In this document: piece by piece, positions 43,649 to 52,668 of the stretch
Layout: each line of letters opens with the position of its first letter
Numbering within the stretch: position 1 is the stretch's first letter
NCBI GenBank assembly: GCA_030824515.1
Contig: JAVBXN010000026.1
Location: 44,567-108,566 of the forward strand
Length of the DNA: 64,000 bases
DNA from: Pelobacter sp.
Lineage (GTDB): Bacteria > Desulfobacterota > Desulfuromonadia > Geobacterales > Pseudopelobacteraceae
Direction: 5' to 3'
Program-made: the position numbers and the translations under genes
Notes under the pieces: generated by a model
Told to the model about the DNA's origin: nothing
Seen by the model: the letters and a program-made list of their open reading frames with translations, nothing else
Database searches by the model: none

Positions 43649-46636
43649 CTACCGGGGAGAACAGAGCACGCGCGCCAGGTGTCTTCTGACCATATCCTCG
43701 AAATCCGCATCGCGGCTTCCGGTATAGACCAGCGAGGAGCCGATCTCGGCCGCCAGGATCGCGCAGAGATACTTGCGTGGCAGCTTCCTGACCCGTTGCC
43801 GGTAGGCCGGAGTTTCCTGCAGCAGGCGCGGAAGATGGCAGATCACCGCCTGCCGGAAAGGGGGTTGCAGACAAAGCTCGGGGCGCGCGGAGAAAAACTC
43901 GAAAAGGCGTGAATAGAGACTGTTGATATTCTGGCTGATGGTTTCGGATATATCTGTGTAGAGCAAGGTTCCGCCCGATTCCTTTCTTCGGCGCAGGATC
44001 AGCCGGGCCTCGTCCGCGGCACGTTTTTCCAGCACAGCCAGCACATCGGATATGTAACGGTCCTTCTGCTCCAGGAATTCCCGCTCCGACAGCAACAGGT
44101 TGGCGATGATCTCGTAAGATGACGAGATAACGCCGCATTTGTTGGCCGAAGCGTCCCGCATGATGACAGCCCCGCTCTTCTGCAGTTGCAGCCTGGCTTC
44201 CGGAGTGATGAACGAGTTGGCCCCCTCCACGATGACCGGCGAAGTCGGCTTTCCGTCATTATCCAGGAACAGACCCCAGTTTTGGCCGTCAATAGTCTCG
44301 GGCCGCCCGCCGGCCGGGATGAACAGGTCGGCTTTTACCGTGAATATCAGGCTGCTGTAAAGGTGGTTGAAATCATCGATATCCAGCCACTCCTCCAGCA
44401 GGCCGGCGGCGGAACGGCTCACCTGGCGGTGCGATTCCTTGAGACCTTCCAGTCGCCGTCCGCTGCGATAGACCATCAAGCCCCCCTCGCCCAGGAACAC
44501 CGGGTTGAAGGCGTCGAGATCGTGGGACAGCACGATGCGCCCCAGTTCTTCGCGATTGATGCCGTTCGGATCGTACAGAGCCGCTGTTCCATCCAGGATC
44601 AGCCGCACCTGCATCGCCGGGCAGCGCTCCAGCATGATGCGCAACGAGTTCCCGGCCACGTCGCCGTTGGGTCCGCCGGTCATCTTCAGTGAGAACGGTT
44701 CGCTGCGGATATCGATTCCTGCCTCCTCGGCCATCGTGATTTCGGCGAATTTTACCACCCCGGTGGAGGTGACGCCGTACTCCTTGTGATTTATGCCGAA
44801 GCGCTTGCTGGACATGATGCCGACGCCCAGGATATAGCCCCTCTTCTTCGAAAGCGCGGCAATCGCTTCGATCATGCCGTCGTGCATGTTCTCGTCCGGG
44901 CCGATTTCGATCGGCTCGTCATCACCATAATAGTCAACGATGCGCCGGTCTGCGGCCCGGCCGTTTTCGGTGACGAAGATATCCAGGAAAGCGTTGGCAA
45001 TACCGTACTGCAGCTTGTAGAGCCGGAAGTTTTCGGCTTCGCCCCCGGCCGGGTCCAGATCGGAGGCATCCAGCACCAGCGCCATCTTGGAGCCCCCCTC
45101 GTAAATATCCTTGTTTTTCAAGTGCTGGGTGTTGGCCAGAACGTACACCTCGCGGAAGATCGTATTGGCCGAGGTGATGTAATCGTCCGAGCTGCGGGCG
45201 ATAACGGTCCGCCACCCCCCACGGGCGATATCGGAGAAGCCGATATGGTAACCGGCCCCGAAACGGCTGAAGAAGAAGGTAATCCGGAACGGGAGCGTCT
45301 CGGGGATATCGGCGGTGAACTCCTTGCCCAGCTGCCGCAGGTAGGCCGGATCGAGCCGGAAGGCCAGCGCCTGTTTTTCCACCACGAAGAAGTTGGACTT
45401 GAGGGTGTTGGTCACAAACAGCAGGCAGCAGCGGTACACCGCACGGCGGATGTCATCCAGCCAGCGGTGACCGGTATTATACATCTCCACCGCCTCCTCC
45501 GTCTCCTCCAGGGCCGGGCAGTAGAAGCTCTCCCGCTCCGGCTGATCCGGGTCGAAGCGCAACCGGAACAGCCGGATCAGCAGTTGCGCCATTTCCGGAT
45601 GGTCATAAAAGGCACTCTGGACCGCATCCAGGCCGAACCGCTCTGGCTGGGCATGGGCCAGGCTGGTGTGGCAGAACGCGATAAAGGCGTTGACCAACGA
45701 CGCGTCCTCTCCGGTCAGCAGCCCCTCCACGACATAATCCCGATAAACGGGCGACGAGGTGGAAATGATCTGGGTCGTGCAGAGTTCCCGCTTGAGCCGC
45801 GCGGCCAGTTCGCTGTCCGGTTGGATCTCCTCCTCCATCCGGCTGCTGACATAGAACGCCCCCAGGAAATAGGGGTGGATACCGTTGGAGATCGTCTGGC
45901 AATAAGCCCTGCGGATGCCGATTTCGAGGCGGTTGAAAACCTCCAGCAGCTGCAGCAGGAAATCCTCCTGGGGCGGATTGCCGACGGCAAACAGCACCCT
46001 GGTTTCGCTACGGCCTTCACGCACGACCTTGGCGATGTCCAGGAACAGTCCTCCAGAAGCGTTGCCCTTGTCAAACAGCCAGACCAGGTAGGCGGTTCGC
46101 GACGCCGGTGACATGCGGATGTAATTTTCATTGTTCAGCCAGAGTATCTTCAGCAGCCGGTCAAGCCTGCTCAAGTCGAAGTCCGGAAATGAACAGCGCA
46201 GCTCCGCCCGCAGCTTGCGCCGCAGCGATGCCGGTATCGTCATATCCTTCGCAAGGTTGATCTCGTGGTTCCTTCGGCGGTCGAATTCGAAGCGCTGCAC
46301 CTCCAGCTCCTGATCGATGCCGGGCATGTCTGCATTCGAGTGGGAAAACATGGCGTAGGAGATCTCACGGTCCCCGATCCGCCGCAAGGTTGCATAGAGT
46401 GAACCTGGGCGGTTGACACAGGCGATCACCAGCAGTTTCTCCTGGTCGATGAGAATCAGGTGCCGGTTGCTTCGCAGGCGCCCCATCGCGCCGGCCAGGG
46501 CGACCAGCGCGTCCCTTTCGTCATCCATGGCCAGGAAGAAATAGGGGCTCATATGCTGCTGGAGCCAGGCGGCATTCTGCTCCGCGGATATTTTGGCGGC
46601 CTTGGCGCCGCGGCGAACGATTGAGGGCAGGTTCAT
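43649..46636 (-). CDS. gdh: Large NAD-specific glutamate dehydrogenase
   Basis: About 995 residues from ATG 46636 (GGGGAG upstream); 97 more codons upstream are rejected as they lack similarity. The C-terminal half carries the catalytic core: SRFGAGYHIGFSDIARGGWR, DIYEGGSKMALVLDA, KRFGINHKEYGVTSTGVVKFAE and KMTGGPNGDVAGN. The N-terminal 500 residues are the regulatory region of large GDHs (related to the 180-kDa class). Glutamate to 2-oxoglutarate and ammonia. Divergent from the crotonase operon. Confidence 0.92.
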   Translation of the reverse strand: MNLPSIVRRGAKAAKISAEQNAAWLQQHMSPYFFLAMDDERDALVALAGAMGRLRSNRHLILIDQEKLLVIACVNRPGSLYATLRRIGDREISYAMFSHSNADMPGIDQELEVQRFEFDRRRNHEINLAKDMTIPASLRRKLRAELRCSFPDFDLSRLDRLLKILWLNNENYIRMSPASRTAYLVWLFDKGNASGGLFLDIAKVVREGRSETRVLFAVGNPPQEDFLLQLLEVFNRLEIGIRRAYCQTISNGIHPYFLGAFYVSSRMEEEIQPDSELAARLKRELCTTQIISTSSPVYRDYVVEGLLTGEDASLVNAFIAFCHTSLAHAQPERFGLDAVQSAFYDHPEMAQLLIRLFRLRFDPDQPERESFYCPALEETEEAVEMYNTGHRWLDDIRRAVYRCCLLFVTNTLKSNFFVVEKQALAFRLDPAYLRQLGKEFTADIPETLPFRITFFFSRFGAGYHIGFSDIARGGWRTVIARSSDDYITSANTIFREVYVLANTQHLKNKDIYEGGSKMALVLDASDLDPAGGEAENFRLYKLQYGIANAFLDIFVTENGRAADRRIVDYYGDDEPIEIGPDENMHDGMIEAIAALSKKRGYILGVGIMSSKRFGINHKEYGVTSTGVVKFAEITMAEEAGIDIRSEPFSLKMTGGPNGDVAGNSLRIMLERCPAMQVRLILDGTAALYDPNGINREELGRIVLSHDLDAFNPVFLGEGGLMVYRSGRRLEGLKESHRQVSRSAAGLLEEWLDIDDFNHLYSSLIFTVKADLFIPAGGRPETIDGQNWGLFLDNDGKPTSPVIVEGANSFITPEARLQLQKSGAVIMRDASANKCGVISSSYEIIANLLLSEREFLEQKDRYISDVLAVLEKRAADEARLILRRRKESGGTLLYTDISETISQNINSLYSRLFEFFSARPELCLQPPFRQAVICHLPRLLQETPAYRQRVRKLPRKYLCAILAAEIGSSLVYTGSRDADFEDMVRRHLARVLCSPR

Positions 46637-46735
46637 TGGCGGTACTCCCCGTGGATAGTTTGATCCGGCGATTATAACAACAAACGGAAGCAGCGGGAAA
46701 GTTTTACTGTCGATAAAAATCCGGCAAAGCTTTTC

Positions 46736-46764
46736 TTGACCGTATACAGCCGAATTGCTATAGT
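46736..46764 (+). promoter_or_regulatory. Sigma-70 promoter of the crotonase-cobO operon
   Basis: TTGACC (46736-46741), 17-bp spacer, TATAGT (46759-46764), 42 bp before the GTG start. One of the best matches in the window. Confidence 0.65.
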
Positions 46765-46806
46765 CGCGGCGCTTTAACCCCATTCCAATCAAAAGCAGGA
46801 AAACCG

Positions 46807-47574
46807 GTGTCAGAGAGGCTTTGCAGCATACAATACAAGGATCGGGGCCTGGTCGTCCTGGCGGCCCATTGGCGGGAATCCGCATCCACGGCCGAGTTCC
46901 TGGAGACTTTGGGGAAACGGATAGCAACGATCAGCGACAACGGCGAGATCAGGGGCGTTGTGGTTACCGGTTTGTCGCAGGTTCGCCAACAGTGCCGCAG
47001 GGCGGACGATGCGACCCTTTACGATGTTTCGGCACTGTCCGGTTTCGGACAGCAGATCTTGTTCAATCTGGAGAAAACCGGCAAGCCCAGCATCGCCGCT
47101 ATTGATGGCGAATGCACCGGCCTGGGGTTGGAGATAGCGCTGGCCTGCGACTTCATGGTCGCATCCGAAACCGCCCGCTTCGGGTTTCCCGCCATCGCCG
47201 AAGGGCTGATCCCGTTCTGCGGAGGCACACAGCGCCTGGCGCGGCTGGTCGGCAAATCCAAGGCCAAGGAGATGATCTACAGCGGCGACCTGATCGATTC
47301 CGCTGAAGCGCTGCGCATCAAGCTCGTCAACCGGCTCTATCCGGAGCCGGAACTGCTGCCGAAGACGATGGAACTGATGGCGCATATCTGCACACGCAGC
47401 CCCAACGCGATCCGCATAGGCGGCGAAGTCGTCAACGCCGGTTTTGATATCGATCTGCAGACCGCCTGCATGCTGGAGCGCAACGCCTTTGCGCTCTGTT
47501 TCTCCAGCTTTGACCGGCACGAGGGGATGCAGGCCTTTCTGGACAAGCGCCAACCGCGGTTCAAGGGGGAATGA
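46807..47574 (+). CDS. Enoyl-CoA hydratase/isomerase family protein (crotonase)
   Basis: 255 residues from a GTG at 46807 after AGGAAAA. Crotonase fold: PSIAAIDGECTGLGLEIALACDF (oxyanion-hole Gly), FGFPAIAEGLIPFCGGTQRL. The catalytic acids typical of hydratases are only partly recognisable, so it may be a decarboxylase, isomerase or hydratase. Shares an operon with cobO and a B12-binding mutase subunit, so methylmalonyl/ethylmalonyl-type or CoA-mutase pathway is likely (inference). Confidence 0.85.
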   Translation: MSERLCSIQYKDRGLVVLAAHWRESASTAEFLETLGKRIATISDNGEIRGVVVTGLSQVRQQCRRADDATLYDVSALSGFGQQILFNLEKTGKPSIAAIDGECTGLGLEIALACDFMVASETARFGFPAIAEGLIPFCGGTQRLARLVGKSKAKEMIYSGDLIDSAEALRIKLVNRLYPEPELLPKTMELMAHICTRSPNAIRIGGEVVNAGFDIDLQTACMLERNAFALCFSSFDRHEGMQAFLDKRQPRFKGE

Positions 47575-48102
47575 ATGGCGCTTGAGCGTGGCTGCACACA
47601 GGTCTATACCGGCAACGGCAAAGGCAAGACCACCGCAGCGCTGGGCCTGGCCCTGCGCGCCGTGGGTCGCGGTTTCAAAGTCTGCGTATTCCAGTTCATC
47701 AAGGGGGGCGGTCCATATGGCGAACACCTGATCGCCGAAAAGCTGGCGCCGCTTTACACGATCATCCAGACCGGTCGGCCGGGATGGGTCAACACCGGCG
47801 ATATCACTGAAGACCGCCGCCTGGCGCAGGAAGCGTATGCACAGGCCAGGGAACTGCTGACCTCGGGAGAGTACGATCTTTTCATCTGCGACGAGATCAA
47901 CGGCGCGGCAGGGTTCGGGTTGATCGACATCGATCAGGTCCTGGAGCTGATAGCTCTCCGGCCGGAACGGACCGAGCTGGTTCTGACCGGGCGCAACGCC
48001 GACCAACGGGTGATCGAGGCGGCCGACCTGGTGACCGAGATGCGTGAGATCAAGCATTACTACAAGGCGGGAGTCCCCGCCAGAACCGGCATAGAGATGT
48101 AA
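47575..48102 (+). CDS. cobO: Cob(I)yrinic acid a,c-diamide adenosyltransferase
   Basis: Attaches the adenosyl group to cobalt, giving the coenzyme form needed by mutases. 175 residues, CobA/BtuR type: P-loop YTGNGKGKTT at ~11-20, VFQFIKGG, and LFICDEINGA with the Walker-B-like Asp. ATG abuts the preceding stop (0 bp). Next to the B12-binding mutase subunit, its likely client. Confidence 0.93.
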   Translation: MALERGCTQVYTGNGKGKTTAALGLALRAVGRGFKVCVFQFIKGGGPYGEHLIAEKLAPLYTIIQTGRPGWVNTGDITEDRRLAQEAYAQARELLTSGEYDLFICDEINGAAGFGLIDIDQVLELIALRPERTELVLTGRNADQRVIEAADLVTEMREIKHYYKAGVPARTGIEM

Positions 48103-48166
48103 CCTGAAACTTCACCTGAACCGGAGAACATCATTCGATTTTTAAATACCGAAGGAGGAATTGAAA

Positions 48167-48571
48167 ATGGCTGAAAGAACTTTACGAGTACTGGTGGGAA
48201 AACCGGGCCTGGACGGCCATGACCGCGGCGCCAAGATCATCGCCCGCGCCTTTCGCGACGCCGGCTTCGAAGTAATCTACACCGGTCTGCACCAGACCCC
48301 GGAGCAGATCGTCTCGGCAGCAATCCAGGAAGACGTGGACTGCGTAGGGCTTTCGATCCTGTCCGGCGCCCACAACACGCTGCTCCCCAGGGTCACGCAG
48401 CTTTTCAGGGAAAAGGGTGCCGGCGACATCAAGGTCTTCGGTGGCGGCGTAATCCCGGAAGACGACATCCCTTCGTTGAAGGCCGCCGGCATCAGCGAGG
48501 TGTTCACCCCCGGAACCTCGACCGAGGACATTGTCAGCTGGGTCAAGAGCAATGTCCTGCCAAGGGCATAA
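48167..48571 (+). CDS. B12-binding subunit of a methylmalonyl-CoA-mutase-type enzyme
   Basis: 134 residues from the ATG at 48167 (AAGGAGG 8 nt upstream). Cobalamin-binding DxHxxG: D16-G-H18-D-R-G21, with H18 as lower cobalt ligand, and SILSGAH plus GGGVIPEDD completing the fold. The catalytic TIM-barrel large subunit is not in the window. Could serve methylmalonyl-CoA, isobutyryl-CoA or ethylmalonyl-CoA mutase. Confidence 0.9.
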   Translation: MAERTLRVLVGKPGLDGHDRGAKIIARAFRDAGFEVIYTGLHQTPEQIVSAAIQEDVDCVGLSILSGAHNTLLPRVTQLFREKGAGDIKVFGGGVIPEDDIPSLKAAGISEVFTPGTSTEDIVSWVKSNVLPRA

Positions 48572-48638
48572 GCAGAGGTCTGGGAACGGGGCGGCCGAAT
48601 AGAGTTCTCTCCGGCCTTTTGTTCCATACTCCAATATC

Positions 48639-49364
48639 ATGCCATACAAAAAACTCCGCATAGAGGTCGCGAACCGGGTCGGGTATATCCTGCTCGATGC
48701 CGGTTCACGCTTCAACAAGCTCTCCATCACCACCATCCGCGAACTGAAACGCGCCCTGGCCCAGGTCGAGGCCGACCGCGAGGTGGGCGCCGTCGTACTC
48801 TCCGGCTATCCGGGGGAATCATTCGCGGTGGGGGCCGACATTGGCCAGATGCTCCACTTCGACCCGGCAGACGCCTTCCACTTCGCCGAACTGGGGCAAT
48901 CGCTGTTTGAACAGATCGAATCCTGCCACAAGCCGGTCATCGGCGCACTGAACGGTATCACCATGGGCGGCGGTTGCGACCTGGCCATGGCCTGCGATAT
49001 ACGCATCGCGGTTGACAGCCTGCAGATCGCGCACCCGGGGGCCAGACTGGGAATCATCACCGGCTTCTGCGGGACCAGGAAACTGCCACGAATCGTAGGC
49101 AAGAATTTTGCCCGCGAAATGTTCATGACTTCCGACCCGTATAATGCCGTTGAAGCGCTGCAGATGGGCCTTGTTGACCGGGTCCATCAAAGTGCGGATT
49201 TCTGGCCGATGGTGACCGGCTTTGCGGAACGTATCGCCAGCCACCCGTTGAAAGCGCTCTCGGCCTCCAAGCGTCTGCTGAATGCCGCTGAAAACTGCGA
49301 TCTGCGCAGCGGTTGCCTGCTGGAGCGTGAAACCGCAACACACATCAACTCCAATCTCCTGTAA
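48639..49364 (+). CDS. Enoyl-CoA hydratase/isomerase family protein (crotonase)
   Basis: 241 residues. Crotonase motifs KPVIGALNGITMGGGCDLAMACDIRIA and ARLGIITGFCGTRKLPR. The glutamate pair of true crotonase is partly replaced, so an isomerase or decarboxylase role is possible. Last gene of the mutase-linked operon; about 67 bp after the B12 subunit with no clear ribosome site. Confidence 0.87.
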   Translation: MPYKKLRIEVANRVGYILLDAGSRFNKLSITTIRELKRALAQVEADREVGAVVLSGYPGESFAVGADIGQMLHFDPADAFHFAELGQSLFEQIESCHKPVIGALNGITMGGGCDLAMACDIRIAVDSLQIAHPGARLGIITGFCGTRKLPRIVGKNFAREMFMTSDPYNAVEALQMGLVDRVHQSADFWPMVTGFAERIASHPLKALSASKRLLNAAENCDLRSGCLLERETATHINSNLL

Positions 49365-49404
49365 CGGTTCAGCATGCTGGCCATGTAGCCATAACCCCAC
49401 CTGG

Positions 49405-49426
49405 CCTCCCCTTATTTAAGGGGAGG
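49405..49426. repeat. Palindrome with TTAAG core, unit 1
   Basis: CCTCCCCTTA-TT-TAAGGGGAGG: 10-bp perfect stem, 2-nt centre. REP/MITE-like. Confidence 0.7.
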
Positions 49427-49475
49427 AACGCTTCGATGCTACTGTTAATATAGCCGCCAAGTTTGCCTTCGCGTT

Positions 49476-49498
49476 CCCCCTCTTAAGTTAAGAGGGGG
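49476..49498. repeat. Palindrome with TTAAG core, unit 2
   Basis: CCCCCTCTTAA-G-TTAAGAGGGGG: 11-bp perfect stem with one central base. Similar style to unit 1, 50 bp upstream. Confidence 0.7.
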
Positions 49499-49743
49499 AC
49501 AGGGGGTGTTATCACCTTCCTTCCTTTCATCATAGCCGCCTGTCAATCAGCATGGTCACCTTAGACTCCGCCGTGAAGCCAATCGAAAACAGCCCCCTTG
49601 CCGTCAAAGCCGACCACGCTACTTTTTAATTATGGTTGCACATATATTTATTTCGTGTTACACAACGGGCATCACTTTTGATTTAATGTGTACTATTGGC
49701 GCTGCATTATTTTATACCGTTGCCGTACATGATTGGGGGGGCT

Positions 49744-50532
49744 GTGAAAGTAAATAATATATCGATTGCCTGCGCAGCGGTTTTAACCCTGCTGTCCACA
49801 GGGACGTGTTTTGCAGCATACCCGCTGGTCTGCGACGACGCCGAAACCCTGGGAAAAGGCGCCGTGCAGGTCGAGTTCAACGCTCAAATCAGCTACGATA
49901 ATGAAACCACCAACGGCTCAACCACAAAAACCGATGGAACACAACTTTCCGCGGCCATAAGCGCGGGATTAAGTGACAAGCTTGACCTGATATTCGGCAT
50001 CACCCGTCCCTGGGGCAGTGGAGATAGCGATGGCGCTTCATTCAACGATGCCGGCTCCACGGATTTTGCCCTCTACCTGAAATGGCAGCTCTACAAACAG
50101 GAGGGGTTCAGCATTGCCGTCAGGCCCCAGTTGGGTTACTCCTATTCAGTTGGCACGGATAATGATTACACGATGTCATACGGCGCCACCCTGGTGCTCA
50201 CCAAAGAACTGGGACCGATAGCATTTCACCTGAATGCCGGCTACACATTCAATGACCACAACCGGGCAGAGGTCCGCGATGCCTGCAGAGACAGCATCTG
50301 GAACTTTTCACTGGCAACGACATACCAGATAACAGAGGACCTGAAGCTGGGCGCCGATTTCGGGACCGCAACCTACGAAGACAAATCATCCAGCGAAATG
50401 CCGGTATTCGGACTCGGAGGACTGATTTACACGGTCAACAACAACCTGGATCTGAGCGCCGGCCTGAAGCTCGGCCTGACCAAACCGGAAGACGACCTGA
50501 CCGGATGTTTTGGCGTAACCCTTAAATACTGA
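49744..50532 (+). CDS. Outer-membrane beta-barrel protein (transporter-like)
   Basis: About 262 residues if the GTG at 49744 is the start; an ATG 15 bp upstream is also possible. Signal peptide ends TGTCFAA. The rest alternates aromatic/polar strands and resembles the Phenol_MetA_deg/outer-membrane transporter type (ETLGKGAVQVEFN, FGLGGLIYTVNNNLDLSAGLKLGL). Immediately upstream of the first Cbi-type importer (26 bp), so possibly a metal-passing porin (inference). Confidence 0.72.
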   Translation: MKVNNISIACAAVLTLLSTGTCFAAYPLVCDDAETLGKGAVQVEFNAQISYDNETTNGSTTKTDGTQLSAAISAGLSDKLDLIFGITRPWGSGDSDGASFNDAGSTDFALYLKWQLYKQEGFSIAVRPQLGYSYSVGTDNDYTMSYGATLVLTKELGPIAFHLNAGYTFNDHNRAEVRDACRDSIWNFSLATTYQITEDLKLGADFGTATYEDKSSSEMPVFGLGGLIYTVNNNLDLSAGLKLGLTKPEDDLTGCFGVTLKY

Positions 50533-50558
50533 CGTTAGTTACAACCAGGAGAATTAAC

Positions 50559-51641
50559 ATGCATATGGCTGACGCCTTGCTTTCCCCGGCGGTAGGTTGC
50601 ACCATGTGGGCTGCATCGGCCGGAACGATCGCCTACTGCTCAAGAAAAATACGCAGGGAGATGGACGAGAAGAAGGTGCCGTTGATGGGGGTGCTGGGTG
50701 CTTTCATCTTTGCGGCGCAGATGATCAACTTTACCATTCCGGCCACCGGTTCCAGCGGCCACCTGGGTGGCGGACTGCTGCTGGCGATACTGTTGGGGCC
50801 CTACGCGGCCTTCCTGAGCATAGCCTCGGTCCTGCTGATCCAGGCGCTGTTTTTTGCCGACGGCGGCCTGCTGGCCCTTGGCTGCAACATCTTCAACCTG
50901 GGAATATTCCCGGCTTTTATCGCCTACCCCCTGGTCTACAAACCAATCATCGGTAACCGCCCGACCAAGGGCAAAATTGTCGCCGCATCCATAATTGCCG
51001 CCGTGCTTGGCCTGCAGATGGGCGCGTTCGGAGTGGTCCTGGAAACCGTGGCATCGGGGATCTCTTCGCTTCCCTTCACCACGTTCGTAACGCTGATGCA
51101 GCCGATCCACCTGGGAATCGGCGTTGTAGAGGGCCTGGTGACCGCGGCGGTAGTTTCGTTCGTTTACAAGGCGCGCCCCGAAATTTTACAATGTGCGCTG
51201 CCTGCGCAAGCGGCGGCCGGTTATTCAATACGTAACGTCATGATAGTGTTCCTGGCCGCCTCCCTGCTGACCGGAGGAGTGATCTCCTGGTTCGCGTCGG
51301 ATAGCCCCGACGGTTTGGAGTGGTCTATTCAAAAGGTGACCGGAAAGGAAGAGGTTGAAGGCGTAAAAGGACAGCTGCACGACCTGCTGGCATCCCTGCA
51401 GGAAAAGGTCGCCTTTCTGCCCGACTATTCCTTTAAAAAACAGGAAACACCCAAAGAGGCAACATTACATCCGGCATCCGTGACAAGCAAAGAAACTGCC
51501 GACCAAGCCTCCGGCAAGCAGGAGAAGGATGGAGACAGCCGGCTGGGGACCACTGTTTCCGGTATCCTGGGCGGGTTGATGACCCTTGCGTTGGCCGGCG
51601 TGATCGGATTTGTCCTGAAAAAACGCATCGGGGCTGTCTGA
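50559..51641 (+). CDS. CbiM-PDGLE fusion, substrate-binding membrane subunit (probably Ni)
   Basis: 360 residues starting MHMADALLSP, the N-terminal metal-binding signature of CbiM/NikM. Six TM segments over ~1-200. From ~225 a second part includes ASDSPDGLEWSI, the PDGLE motif of NikN/CbiN-like subunits, and a C-terminal TM (~335-355). A NikMN-type fusion. The lack of a cobalamin riboswitch and the fused PDGLE favour nickel over cobalt (inference). Heads an importer with 51856 and 52665. Confidence 0.88.
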   Translation: MHMADALLSPAVGCTMWAASAGTIAYCSRKIRREMDEKKVPLMGVLGAFIFAAQMINFTIPATGSSGHLGGGLLLAILLGPYAAFLSIASVLLIQALFFADGGLLALGCNIFNLGIFPAFIAYPLVYKPIIGNRPTKGKIVAASIIAAVLGLQMGAFGVVLETVASGISSLPFTTFVTLMQPIHLGIGVVEGLVTAAVVSFVYKARPEILQCALPAQAAAGYSIRNVMIVFLAASLLTGGVISWFASDSPDGLEWSIQKVTGKEEVEGVKGQLHDLLASLQEKVAFLPDYSFKKQETPKEATLHPASVTSKETADQASGKQEKDGDSRLGTTVSGILGGLMTLALAGVIGFVLKKRIGAV

Positions 51642-51677
51642 AAAGACACGGTTGTAATAAGAGTACGGATATGCTTT

Positions 51678-51711
51678 AAAGGGGAGAAACGTGATGTTTT
51701 CTCTCCTTTTT
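51678..51711 (+). terminator. Rho-independent terminator after the CbiM-PDGLE gene
   Basis: AAAGGGGAGAAA (51678-51689) pairs with TTTCTCTCCTTT (51698-51709), one G-U, followed by T-tract. Suggests partial separation from cbiQ1. Confidence 0.72.
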
Positions 51712-51718
51712 CCGGTTT

Positions 51719-51825
51719 CAAATCAAAGATGCAGTCAAGGCGGCGAGGATTGAGGCGACGAAGGCATACAAAACCAGTATGTTGAGGAGCCGAAGACGAG
51801 CCAACGAAGAGGGCGCTTTGATTTG
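51719..51825. repeat. 107-bp element bounded by a 10-bp inverted repeat
   Basis: CAAATCAAAG (51719-51728) and CTTTGATTTG (51816-51825) bracket a GC-richer segment, in the gap before cbiQ1. Ends look like a MITE or a regulatory loop; no target-site duplication identified. Confidence 0.5.
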
Positions 51826-51855
51826 GAATTGGAATTATCCGTCAAAGGACGCTCC

Positions 51856-52668
51856 ATGGCTTCAATAAACAAGGCAGTGCTGGACCTGAAGCGCCTTGAC
51901 CTGCTGGCCAACAATGACTCGGTCATTCATCGCCTCGATGCGCGGGCGAAGGTGCTGGTGACCTGCGTCTTCATTCTCTGCATCGTGTCCTACGACCGCT
52001 ATGAACTGGCCGCGCTGTTTCCTTTCTTCATCTTCCCTGCCGTCCTGATCGCTCTGGCCGACCTCCCGGCCCTGTTCATAGCCAGAAAGATTGCCCTGCT
52101 CTGTCCATTTGTCCTGGTGGTCGGCATCTTCAATCCGGTTTTCGACCGGGAAGTGCTTGTCTATCTCGGTCCGCTGGGCATCTCCGGCGGATGGATTTCC
52201 TTTGCCTCGATCATGGTCCGCTCCGTCCTCACTGTCGGAGCCGCATTCATCCTGGTGGGGGTGACCGGCTTTACCGCTGTCTGCCAGGCCCTGGAACGGC
52301 TGGGCATGCCCCAGGTTTTTGCCGTCCAGCTGCTCTTCCTCTACCGTTACATCTTCGTGCTGAGCGAGGAGGGGGGGCGGGCCTCACGGGCGCGTGAGCT
52401 GCGCTCCTGCGGCAGGAAAGGTCTTGGGATACGCAGCTTCAGCTCCATGATCGGACACTTGCTGCTGCGTACCTGGCAGCGCGCCGAGCGCATCCACATG
52501 GCCATGCTGGCCCGCGGTTTCACCGGCCAATTCCACGCCTACCGGCAATCGTCCTTCGGGAAAGCCGAACTGCTGTTTGTTCTGGGCTGGTCAGCGTTGT
52601 TCGTCTTCCTGCGAATCAATAACGTATCGCGGTATCTGGGAACACTAATCACGGGGTTGTTCACATGA
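51856..52668 (+). CDS. cbiQ: CbiQ/NikQ-type transmembrane coupling subunit
   Basis: 270 residues from the ATG at 51856 (AAAGGA upstream). Five-six TM segments; the ECF T-subunit coupling motif appears as AMLARGFTG, with an earlier RELRSCGRKG. Couples the substrate subunit to the ATPase. Overlaps cbiO1 by 4 bp. Confidence 0.9.
   Translation: MASINKAVLDLKRLDLLANNDSVIHRLDARAKVLVTCVFILCIVSYDRYELAALFPFFIFPAVLIALADLPALFIARKIALLCPFVLVVGIFNPVFDREVLVYLGPLGISGGWISFASIMVRSVLTVGAAFILVGVTGFTAVCQALERLGMPQVFAVQLLFLYRYIFVLSEEGGRASRARELRSCGRKGLGIRSFSSMIGHLLLRTWQRAERIHMAMLARGFTGQFHAYRQSSFGKAELLFVLGWSALFVFLRINNVSRYLGTLITGLFT

Larger units (their letters stand above)
49365..49743. other. 379-bp intergenic region with two palindromes
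   Basis: Contains hairpins at 49405-49426 and 49476-49498 (listed separately) and an AT-rich stretch upstream of 49744 that should hold the promoter of the next operon. No RNA gene or cobalamin box seen. Confidence 0.5.

Noticed and set aside
44786..46111. 441-codon plus-strand open frame
   Set aside because: Antisense of the large glutamate dehydrogenase, whose catalytic motifs are clear.
49500..49743. Possible cobalamin or nickel (NikR) site before the first importer
   Set aside because: No cobalamin box, and no GTATGA-N16-TCATAC-like palindrome; only AT-rich promoter-like DNA.
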